Notes under the pieces: generated by a model | What the model was told of the DNA's origin: nothing | The model's input: the letters and a program-made list of their open reading frames with translations, nothing else | The model's database searches: none | Translations under genes and position numbers: made by a program | IMG/VR virus record: IMGVR_UViG_3300042453_003817 | Span: 1-64,000 of that record | DNA length: 64,000 nucleotides | Reading direction: 5' to 3' (one strand) | Source of the DNA: a virus | Shown: positions 28,088-35,072 of the stretch, piece by piece | How positions within the stretch are numbered: position 1 is the first letter of the stretch | How the letters are laid out: the number at the start of each line of letters is the position of its first letter

Positions 28088-28962
28088 AACATTTATTATT
28101 ATCAATATTAATATTTTTCTCTTCAATATGTTTGGCTAAGCAGCCAACAATTTTAATCTTATCAGCAGGGTCTGGAGGTTTAGTACACAAATATGCTTTA
28201 GAAATGCAGCCGTTTTTTAATAATTTTTTTGGAAATGTGATAATAGAGTTTAAAGTTGGAGCTGAAGGTTCTATTGCAGCCCGCGCTTTATCCGAAAATA
28301 AAACGGAAAAGATTACTTTATTGATGGGACCTGTTCAGAATTGGGCAACTAATCCTTTAAATGATTTAACTCCTGTTGCATATATGGGAACTATTCCTGG
28401 AGTTATTTTTGCTAATACTAAAACTAATTATCGCAATTTTAAAGAAGTATTAGAAGAATCAAATAAAAAGTTGATAACATATGGATTTGTTGGAAGTAGT
28501 AATAATGGAAAGATGATTCAAGAAATTAATCAAAAATATACTAAATCGGAAAATTTTGTAGGAATTCCATATAAAAGTGGATCTGCTGTAACGAACGATG
28601 TTATAGGAAATCATATAATGTTAGGTATTAGTATACCAAATAATGTATATCAGTATGCAAAAAATAATACAATAATTCCTTTAGTAACATTTGGATCTTC
28701 CAGGTCCCGCTATTTACCCGATATTCCCACTTTGACTGAATTGAACTTGCACATCGAAAGAGAATATAGATTTTACAATAACATTTTTTTGTTTGCGAAT
28801 AAGAGTGCTAATCAAAAAGAAGTCAATAAACTTAGATTAGCTTTACGACAATACTTTGAAAGTGAAACTTCTCTAAAAGTTAGGACGACTATGGATATTC
28901 ACTTTGGTACGCACCCAATAACATCTCCAGAAAAACTTATAAATGACATTATCACTGAATAA
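28084..28962 (+). CDS. TctC/Bug-family periplasmic solute-binding protein
   Basis: 292 residues with signal peptide MKHLLLSILIFFSSICLA. ILILSAGSGGLVHKYA, VIIEFKVGAEGSIAARAL, the hinge FVGIPYKSGSAVTNDVIGNHIMLG and SRSRYLPDIPTLTEL follow the TctC/Bug order. These receptors bind small carboxylates for tripartite tricarboxylate transporters and are very numerous in Burkholderiales. The membrane subunits TctA/TctB are absent, so it would serve host transporters or bind a ligand on its own. A rare phage cargo. Confidence 0.85.
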   Translation: MKHLLLSILIFFSSICLAKQPTILILSAGSGGLVHKYALEMQPFFNNFFGNVIIEFKVGAEGSIAARALSENKTEKITLLMGPVQNWATNPLNDLTPVAYMGTIPGVIFANTKTNYRNFKEVLEESNKKLITYGFVGSSNNGKMIQEINQKYTKSENFVGIPYKSGSAVTNDVIGNHIMLGISIPNNVYQYAKNNTIIPLVTFGSSRSRYLPDIPTLTELNLHIEREYRFYNNIFLFANKSANQKEVNKLRLALRQYFESETSLKVRTTMDIHFGTHPITSPEKLINDIITE

Positions 28963-30154
28963 CGATTTTGGTTATTACTCAGTTGGTGAAAAAATATTCT
29001 TTTCCAAAAATTTAGCATACAATGAATCTCTGCTTAAAAATGCTAGAGTTGAGTATAGATTTAATGATCATGTTTTTGATAGATATGATTGGACACGAGA
29101 GCCGGAACCTGAAGTTTCTATAGAGGAGTTCTATAGAAGAAGAGCGCAGCAAATAAGAGATGAATATGATTATGTGGTCCTTCAATATAGTGGAGGACCA
29201 GATAGCACTAATATTTTACAAACTTTTTTAAAAAATAAAATTAAATTAGATGAAATAGTAAATTTCAACTCTTACAATTCCACATCTGTTGTGGAAGGAA
29301 CAATTCATAACGCCGATTACGTCTATAATGTTAGACCTATTTTAGAAAAACTCTTAAAAGAAAATACACAAACTAAGGTAACGATTGTAGATGAAATAGA
29401 AATGACTAAAAAAATCTGGGATGATTTATATTCTAAAGACTATTATGAGTTATTGTTTTCATCTGGTACATTCCCATCATTCTGGATGATGAGAGGAATA
29501 TGGGTTAAATATATTCCTCATATATTTGATATGATATCGTCTGGTAAAAAAGTGGGAGTGGTTATGGGTGTGGATAAACCTATGCTTAAATTAGATGATA
29601 AAAAATATTTTACTGTGTTCAATGACATTATGGCATGTGATATAACAACAAGTATGCATAACTGTAGTGAGTTAAATCCAACAAATATAATAGAATTTTT
29701 TTATCAAACTCCAAAGTTTCCTGAGTTAATCATAAAGCAAGTCCACCTACTCAAAAAAACAGTGGAAAAATATGAGAAACAAAATGATGTGTCACTCTTC
29801 GAAAATTCAAATAAGTTAGATAATACAGAATTCAGAAATTCTTTTACCTGTGAATCTAAATTACATTTGAGAAAAAATTTGAGATATGATCTATATCACA
29901 AAACAATATATCCACATTGGTCTCCAAATATAGTAACCCCCAAACTACGGCTTAATGGTAAAAAAAATATTGATTGTTGGTGGGTCGATAAGTTGGATGA
30001 CAAGTATGTTAAAATATGGAATAATGGTGCTTTAAAATATATACAAAATTTTTCTAGTTTGATTAAGACAACTTCTTACAATTTTAATCAACAAAAAAGA
30101 TTCGAATTTTCTACTTTACCTTTATTGCATAGTAAAAAATATTTTGTAGAGTAA
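28943..30154 (+). CDS. PP-loop (SGGPDS) ATP-pyrophosphatase-like enzyme, copy 3
   Basis: 403 residues. PP-loop VVLQYSGGPDSTNIL (78-92); full-length similarity to the gene at 24977 including WTREPEPEVSIEEFYRRRAQQIRDEYD before the loop and VVMGVDKPML later. The start overlaps tctC by 20 nt. Last protein gene of the cassette, directly before tmRNA. Confidence 0.75.
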   Translation: MTLSLNNDFGYYSVGEKIFFSKNLAYNESLLKNARVEYRFNDHVFDRYDWTREPEPEVSIEEFYRRRAQQIRDEYDYVVLQYSGGPDSTNILQTFLKNKIKLDEIVNFNSYNSTSVVEGTIHNADYVYNVRPILEKLLKENTQTKVTIVDEIEMTKKIWDDLYSKDYYELLFSSGTFPSFWMMRGIWVKYIPHIFDMISSGKKVGVVMGVDKPMLKLDDKKYFTVFNDIMACDITTSMHNCSELNPTNIIEFFYQTPKFPELIIKQVHLLKKTVEKYEKQNDVSLFENSNKLDNTEFRNSFTCESKLHLRKNLRYDLYHKTIYPHWSPNIVTPKLRLNGKKNIDCWWVDKLDDKYVKIWNNGALKYIQNFSSLIKTTSYNFNQQKRFEFSTLPLLHSKKYFVE

Positions 30155-30177
30155 AGATTGCCTCACCTTAAATCTTT
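30153..30177 (+). terminator. Weak hairpin after the accessory cassette
   Basis: AAAGATT / 11-nt loop / AATCTTT directly at the stop of the previous gene, followed by ATT rather than a U tract. Possibly a weak terminator or 3'-end stem. Confidence 0.3.
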
Positions 30178-30184
30178 ATTGCTA

Positions 30185-30190
30185 TATAAT
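30185..30190 (+). promoter_or_regulatory. -10 box of the tmRNA gene
   Basis: TATAAT; no convincing -35 hexamer at 16-18 bp. The predicted start near 30197 would include the whole acceptor piece. Confidence 0.45.
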
Positions 30191-30196
30191 ACCACA

Positions 30197-30481
30197 TGAT
30201 CGTATGAAGTTGACTGAAAAGTGTCTCGGACGGCGGTTCGATTCCGCCCAGGTCCACCAGAAGTGCATATCGACTGGTATCGGCAGTAGCCAAAAGGTCT
30301 TTGTGTGCTTCTGATGGGCCTGACCTGGTTTCGACGGGGCAATAAGTAGGAAGATGGACGGTTCGACACAGAGAGTCGCTAAAAGTAAATCGAAGTAAAC
30401 GCAAACGAAGAACGTTTCGCATTGGCTGCCTAAACACAGCCTAGGGTTTCGGTGGGTTTCCTCGTAACAGAATAACCCACC
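30197..30481 (+). ncRNA. ssrA: Circularly permuted (two-piece) tmRNA
   Basis: The 3' tRNA half comes first: T-arm GGCGG-TTCGATT-CCGCC (30232-30248), acceptor strand CAGGTCC, A73 and CCA (to 30259). After a 56-nt spacer folded by AGAAGTGCA/TGTGCTTCT comes the 5' half: GGGCCTG (30316-30322, pairing fully with CAGGTCC and giving the G3-U70 alanine mark) and CTGGTTTCGACGGGG. The tag frame GCA...TAA (30401-30433) encodes ANEERFALAA. A GGTGGGTT/AACCCACC stem (30451-30481) ends it. The role is rescue of stalled ribosomes with a ClpXP-type degradation tag. Ends of the mature pieces are approximate. Confidence 0.93.
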
Positions 30482-30499
30482 ATTCAAAGGAGATCATTG

Positions 30500-31030
30500 A
30501 TGCATTTTATGAAACTTGTTTTCATAGGCATTCTTGGATACTTTTTCGTGCAACACTTTCATATACTAGTCGATCAAAAATTTGAAGAGGTTAAAGAAAG
30601 TAAACATCCGCCATATGTCACAATGGCTCAACGCGAAAAAGAACTTGACTGTCTAACGAAAAACATATATTATGAAGCAGGAACAGAACCTTTTGAAGGC
30701 AAAGTAGCTGTTGCTCAAGTAACCATCAATAGAACTAAATCAGGTAAATTTCCAAAAGATATTTGTGCAGTTGTATATGAACGAAATTTAGTGTATAATA
30801 ATTTAATCTGTCAGTTTAGTTGGTACTGTGATTCAAAAGCGAAAGTGAGGCCCATCCATGCAGCAACCTATAAAGAATCCGAGGCTGTGGCTAAAAAGGT
30901 ACTTCTCGAAGGATTCAAACTTGACATTATCAAAGAGGACACATTATACTATCATGCAGACTACATCAACCCAGGATGGAAAAGACAAAGAGTTGCCAAA
31001 ATTGGAAAACACATCTTCTACAAAGGCTGA
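30500..31030 (+). CDS. SleB/CwlJ-type cell-wall hydrolase, probable endolysin
   Basis: 176 residues from ATG 30500 (AAGGAG 7 nt upstream). An N-terminal hydrophobic segment (LVFIGILGYFFVQHFHILV) works as a signal anchor. CLTKNIYYEAGTEPFEGKVAVAQVTINR, CQFSWYCD and LYYHADYINPGW match Hydrolase_2 (PF07486), with Glu in YYEAG as probable catalytic residue. The signal-anchor layout suggests release as a SAR-type endolysin. Confidence 0.85.
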   Translation: MHFMKLVFIGILGYFFVQHFHILVDQKFEEVKESKHPPYVTMAQREKELDCLTKNIYYEAGTEPFEGKVAVAQVTINRTKSGKFPKDICAVVYERNLVYNNLICQFSWYCDSKAKVRPIHAATYKESEAVAKKVLLEGFKLDIIKEDTLYYHADYINPGWKRQRVAKIGKHIFYKG

Positions 31031-31346
31031 TTGGCAAGAAAGACTTTTAACCTTTCGAGAAGGAATCAAACATTTTTTTGAACATAAGCTGAAGCCTAGT
31101 ACAGCAGAATCGATTGGTTGGCTCGGTATTGTTCTACTTCATGCCTCGCTTATTCCAACATTTCTTGCTATAATGGCTGGCATAACAGACAAAACTCCTC
31201 CTATCGATCTTGTTTTGTTTATGTGGGGAGCTTTAGTCATGGGATTTATTCGTGCTGCTATTTTGAAAGACACAATAAATGTTCTTACAATTGGTGCAGG
31301 TTTTATTGTTAATTCAGTTTTTCTTGCTTTGATTCTATTTAAATGA
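30954..31346 (+). CDS. Two- or three-TM membrane protein, holin candidate
   Basis: 130 residues if it starts at ATG 30954; the first 25 residues overlap the endolysin and the true start may be later (TTG 30994). Hydrophobic helices near IGWLGIVLLHASLIPTFLAIMAG, LVLFMWGALVMGFIRAAIL and TIGAGFIVNSVFLALILF. Position after the endolysin suggests a lysis role, but similar proteins are common in T4-like phages without proof. Confidence 0.6.
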   Translation: MQTTSTQDGKDKELPKLENTSSTKADWQERLLTFREGIKHFFEHKLKPSTAESIGWLGIVLLHASLIPTFLAIMAGITDKTPPIDLVLFMWGALVMGFIRAAILKDTINVLTIGAGFIVNSVFLALILFK

Positions 31347-32506
31347 GCCCATTTGAGCAAATTTTAGCCGAACTCAGAGCAGGAACAATTTCTAAACCAA
31401 CTGTTAGACCTAGAAGGTGGAAATTGTCGGGTCGCAGAAAAAAAAGAGTATTGAAAAGATTTGTTTGGGATTCTTATGACTTTCCGGCTCCCATTTTGAG
31501 GAATAATATGGAAGATAATAGTATTTTTGTTGGTGCATCAGACTTTTCTGATTATGTTTTTAGTAAGATGATGAAGGAGCGTTATGACTCCGATTTGTCT
31601 ACCATCAATGAAGAATTGAAGTTGCATGGTAATCGCAAAGTCTGGAACGAATATATGATGCAAGCATACATCGATTGTAAAATTCTTCAGATGAATGATA
31701 CTTCAGGTATTATTCTGTTGGACAATTTGAACTTCATTCGATATGATGCATCATCGAATTCTATTGAAGTGAAAATTTATGGCGATGAAAAATTTGTTCA
31801 AGAAGAGACAGACGTTCTTCTAAACGAGTTTGAAGAAGTGACATCATATATTGAATGGATTTATTCTCAGAATGGTGATAGCGTTAATGTTCCTCTAAAC
31901 ACTAATTTACTTCCTTGCGATGAGATGTATCCTTTTCTAGGTACACCTCTAGCAGATTACTATGATTCTTTCATGAAGTCCAACTCAAATGTCCTTCTTT
32001 TGATTGGACCTCCAGGAACAGGCAAGACAACTTTCATTCGAGGTCTCCTCTCACATACTGGATCATCAGCAATGGTGACATATGATGCTTCGATTCTGGA
32101 GAAAGATTTCGTATTCGCAAACTTCATTGAGCAGAATGTAAATCTACTTGTTCTTGAAGATTCGGATAATTTTCTGAAAGCAAGAAGTGAAGGAAATACA
32201 ATGATGCATCGATTTCTGAATGTTGGTGATGGTCTAGTCACAACAAAGGGAAAGAAGTTGATTTTTTCAACAAATCTTCCTTCCGTTCGTGATGTTGATG
32301 AAGCACTGATTCGACCAGGTCGTTGTTTTGATATTCTGAAATTCGAAAAGTTGGATGACAACCAAGCTAAGGCTTTGGCTGAAAAACAAGGTTTTAGTTT
32401 GAATGAAGAAAAAGATTCTTGGACTCTCGCTGAAATTTTTGGAGACAAATCTAAGAATGAGTTAAAAACTAACCACAAAGTTGGTGGTAAAATCGGTTTC
32501 TTTTAA
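31343..32506 (+). CDS. AAA+ ATPase
   Basis: 387 residues. A basic N-terminus, then Walker A GPPGTGKT near residue 220, Walker B LLVLEDSDNF near 272, sensor-1 STNLP and RPGRCFDILKF (arginine-finger region), the order of a classic AAA module. Similar ATPases lie near gp33/DsbA in T4-like cyanophages. Substrate unknown. Start overlaps the previous stop (ATGA). Confidence 0.85.
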   Translation: MSPFEQILAELRAGTISKPTVRPRRWKLSGRRKKRVLKRFVWDSYDFPAPILRNNMEDNSIFVGASDFSDYVFSKMMKERYDSDLSTINEELKLHGNRKVWNEYMMQAYIDCKILQMNDTSGIILLDNLNFIRYDASSNSIEVKIYGDEKFVQEETDVLLNEFEEVTSYIEWIYSQNGDSVNVPLNTNLLPCDEMYPFLGTPLADYYDSFMKSNSNVLLLIGPPGTGKTTFIRGLLSHTGSSAMVTYDASILEKDFVFANFIEQNVNLLVLEDSDNFLKARSEGNTMMHRFLNVGDGLVTTKGKKLIFSTNLPSVRDVDEALIRPGRCFDILKFEKLDDNQAKALAEKQGFSLNEEKDSWTLAEIFGDKSKNELKTNHKVGGKIGFF

Positions 32507-32518
32507 GGAGAATATATT

Positions 32519-32791
32519 ATGGCCGTGAAACAATTTAGTATTAATCAAATTTCTGCTGAGGCAGACCGTAAGAAACTTCTCGATGCTATTCGTGAATGTT
32601 CCAATTCAATGACTCGAATTGAAGCTGAGAAGGATCTTATCAAGGAAGCGGTAAAGACTGTATGTGAGGATTTGAAACTTCCAAAACGCCTTGTAAATCG
32701 TTTGGTTAAAGTGTATCATAAACAGAACTATGATGAAGAAGTTGCAACACACGAACAATTCGAACAACTCTATGAAACGATTGTAAAGTAA
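32519..32791 (+). CDS. dsbA: DsbA-like double-stranded DNA-binding protein
   Basis: 90 residues, T4 DsbA-sized (89). CSNSMTRIEAEKDLIKEAVKTV, LPKRLVNRLVKVYHKQNYDEE and EQFEQLYETIV match the T4 family, which binds DNA near late promoters. AAGGAG upstream. It is followed by gp33, consistent with a late-transcription module. Confidence 0.8.
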   Translation: MAVKQFSINQISAEADRKKLLDAIRECSNSMTRIEAEKDLIKEAVKTVCEDLKLPKRLVNRLVKVYHKQNYDEEVATHEQFEQLYETIVK

Positions 32792-32792
32792 T

Positions 32793-33014
32793 ATGCCTAC
32801 AAAAGAAGAGATGCACAAGTTCTATGAAGAAATAGAAAATATTGTTTCTGGAACTGATTACAATTATATGGAAGCAATCATCGAGTATTGTAATCGAACA
32901 GGAATGGAAGTAGAAGTTGCATCAACCCTTGTGAATAAAGATTTGAAGGCTAAAATTGAAATTGATGCACAAGCATTGAATTTACTTCCGAAAACTAGAC
33001 GTTTACCAATATGA
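32793..33014 (+). CDS. 33: gp33-like late transcription coactivator
   Basis: 73 residues. MPTKEEMHKFYEEIENI ... YMEAIIEYCNRTGMEVEVASTLVNKDLKAKI ... LNLLPKTRRLP matches cyanophage gp33, which links RNA polymerase to the sliding clamp at late promoters. Shorter than T4 gp33 (112) but normal for the divergent group. The partner sigma gp55 is not in the window. Confidence 0.8.
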   Translation: MPTKEEMHKFYEEIENIVSGTDYNYMEAIIEYCNRTGMEVEVASTLVNKDLKAKIEIDAQALNLLPKTRRLPI

Positions 33015-33592
33015 CAGGCTATGAAGCGTTCAGCATTTACCATGTCTTGAAATTACATTTCACAACGAATTATGATTATTTCAAGTACAATGGTAAATGC
33101 AACATCACAATCGAGACATTCGAGAAAAGAAAAGACAAGTATTACTTTTACAAGTTGTCCAGAAAGTATGATACGGACGAATATAAAGAATTTGTTATTT
33201 CTAATCTTTTGAATGATCCCGATTCTTGGGCTGGCAATCTACTGACGGATGAAGCGAATGAAATTCACTACAATCGAATGAAGAGAATTCAATCCTTATC
33301 CTACGTGTTCAAAAATGATTGTCATGAACTCTCAAATCACGGCAAAGTTAACGATTTGTTAAAGGTTTGCAGTGACTATCCGAAACTTTTCGTACTCAGT
33401 AGGCAGGGAACTGTCTGTGACGAGACGGTTATCATATTGAATTCATTGATGAATTTCTTACCCAAGTGGAAGGAAAAAATCAAGGATACCATCGTCTGGC
33501 CTATTGCTTTTTCTAGGTGGATGAGATATACTCCATTTGTAAGTTTCGATAAAGAAAAATGTAGGAAAATCGCTCTAGAGGCATTTAAATGA
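33011..33592 (+). CDS. 59: gp59-like helicase loader
   Basis: 193 residues (T4 gp59: 217). MTGYEAFSIYHVLKLHFTTNYDYFKYNG, KYYFYKLSRKY and the HELSNHGKVNDLL block follow the order of gp59 in T4-like phages. gp59 loads the gp41 helicase on forked DNA coated by gp32, encoded two genes downstream. Overlaps gp33 by 4 nt. Confidence 0.75.
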   Translation: MTGYEAFSIYHVLKLHFTTNYDYFKYNGKCNITIETFEKRKDKYYFYKLSRKYDTDEYKEFVISNLLNDPDSWAGNLLTDEANEIHYNRMKRIQSLSYVFKNDCHELSNHGKVNDLLKVCSDYPKLFVLSRQGTVCDETVIILNSLMNFLPKWKEKIKDTIVWPIAFSRWMRYTPFVSFDKEKCRKIALEAFK

Positions 33593-34080
33593 TCACAAAA
33601 ATTTATCTTGATATGGATGGTGTTCTTTGCGATTTTGAAGCAAGGTACACTAAACTTTTTGGAGAATCTCCAACACTTTCTCGCGCTAACAAAGAATGGT
33701 CGGACAACTGGACTAAATTTGTTGAGACTGAGCAATTCAAAACACTGGATTGGAATCCTGGAGGTCAAACACTTCTACAAGTTGTAAAAGATACAGGAAT
33801 TGATATTGAAATCTTGTCTTCTTCTGGAGGCAAAAAGTATCATCCTGTTGTTGAAGATCAAAAGAAATTTTGGTTGCAGAGTAAAGATATTCGTGTGAAG
33901 GTGAACATCGTACCAGGGCGTTCACTCAAAGCAAAATATGCAAACTCGAAAAGTATTTTGATCGATGATACCCCTGATGTTATTGAGTCTTTCAATAAAG
34001 CAGGTGGTTACGGTATTCTTCATGTCGATGTAAAAGATACCGTAAAAAAGCTGAACCATATCTTGCATGTTGCTAAATAA
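33589..34080 (+). CDS. HAD-superfamily phosphatase, 5'(3')-nucleotidase type
   Basis: 163 residues. DMDGVLCDF (motif I, Asp nucleophile) at residues 8-16, LSSSGG as motif II region, Lys in KYANSK and IDDTP as motif III. Size and DMDGVL(C/A)DF start fit deoxyribonucleotidases or polynucleotide 3'-phosphatases of phages. Substrate unproven. Confidence 0.8.
   Translation: MITKIYLDMDGVLCDFEARYTKLFGESPTLSRANKEWSDNWTKFVETEQFKTLDWNPGGQTLLQVVKDTGIDIEILSSSGGKKYHPVVEDQKKFWLQSKDIRVKVNIVPGRSLKAKYANSKSILIDDTPDVIESFNKAGGYGILHVDVKDTVKKLNHILHVAK
34073..34080 (+). promoter_or_regulatory. CTAAATAA motif upstream of gp32
   Basis: Octamer overlapping the stop of the HAD gene, 68 nt before gp32; the third copy of the motif also found before RNase H and tRNA-Ala. 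Confidence 0.35.
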
Positions 34081-34148
34081 TAGTATATCATGTTTATGTG
34101 GACAATTTAAATACACCGTTTATACACCGTTATACGAAAGGAAATATC

Positions 34149-35042
34149 ATGTCATTTGCAAATCTCAAACGCAATCGTTCTAGCCTCGATAAACTGACTA
34201 AAGCAATCGAGAGCACCAATCAAGCTGCTGAAGCTGGCTCAAAAGACGATACTCGATTCTGGCAACCTAATGTAGACAAATCTGGAAACGGAATGGCAGT
34301 TATTCGTTTTCTTCCCGCACCCTCTGTTGATGGTGAGGATGGTCTTCCTTGGGTACGAATCTTCAATCATGGCTTTCAGGGACCAGGTGGTTGGCTGATT
34401 GACAACTGTTTGACAACTTTGAATGAGAAGTGCCCTGTGTGCGAACACAATAGCACTCTTTGGAATTCAGGTGTCGAATCGAACAAAGAGATTGTTAGGA
34501 AACAAAAGCGTAAGCTTTCATATGTTGCTAACATTTATGTTGTATCCGATCCTTCAAATCCTGAAAATGAAGGAACGGTTCGTTTGTTTAAGTTCGGTAA
34601 GAAAATTTTCGACAAGATTACTGAAGCAATGAATCCAGAATTCGCGGATGAAAAGCCCTTGAATCCGTTTGACTTCTGGGAAGGCGCTAACTTCAAACTG
34701 AAGATTCGTAATGTCGAAGGTTATCGCAATTATGATAAATCAGAATTCTCGGATCCGTCTGCACTTTTTGATGGTGATGATGCTAAACTTGAAAAACTTT
34801 ATGCTCAAGAACATTCACTCAAAGAATTTCTTGACCGTAAGAATTTCAAGAGTTATGAATTGCTGAAAGGTCGTTTGGATAAAGTTCTGGGTTTTGAAGG
34901 TGATACTGAAGATGCTCCTACCCCCACGCAAGCACGTGTGACTGAAGCACCAAAATCACTTATGCCAGCACCAACTAAAGCACCCGTAACTGCTGAAGAA
35001 GATGATCTAGATTATTTCAAATCTCTAGCAGAATCAAACTAA
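34149..35042 (+). CDS. 32: gp32-like single-stranded DNA-binding protein
   Basis: 297 residues from ATG 34149 (AGGAAAT upstream; the longer frame from 34098 adds a non-homologous leader). A basic N-terminus (FANLKRNRSSLDKL) for cooperative binding, an OB core with FWQPNVDKSGNGMAVIRFLPA, zinc ligands in CLTTLNEKCPVCEHN, and an acidic tail ending EEDDLDYFKSL that recruits partners, as in T4 gp32. Confidence 0.92.
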   Translation: MSFANLKRNRSSLDKLTKAIESTNQAAEAGSKDDTRFWQPNVDKSGNGMAVIRFLPAPSVDGEDGLPWVRIFNHGFQGPGGWLIDNCLTTLNEKCPVCEHNSTLWNSGVESNKEIVRKQKRKLSYVANIYVVSDPSNPENEGTVRLFKFGKKIFDKITEAMNPEFADEKPLNPFDFWEGANFKLKIRNVEGYRNYDKSEFSDPSALFDGDDAKLEKLYAQEHSLKEFLDRKNFKSYELLKGRLDKVLGFEGDTEDAPTPTQARVTEAPKSLMPAPTKAPVTAEEDDLDYFKSLAESN

Positions 35043-35043
35043 A

Positions 35044-35072
35044 ACAAAAACCCCGCGAAAGCGGGGTTTTTT
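35044..35072. terminator. Bidirectional rho-independent terminator
   Basis: CCCCGC-GAAA-GCGGGG (35051-35066) flanked by A and T tracts on both sides, between convergent gp32 and the leftward lysozyme-like gene. Confidence 0.92.

Noticed and set aside
24977-30154. Genuine asparagine synthetases
   Set aside because: Only the PP-loop type domain is present; no N-terminal glutaminase (Cys2) domain is seen in any of the three proteins.
30163-30487. Three overlapping leftward frames at 30.2-30.5 kb
   Set aside because: They lie opposite the permuted tmRNA and have no start signals; the RNA gene explains the sequence.
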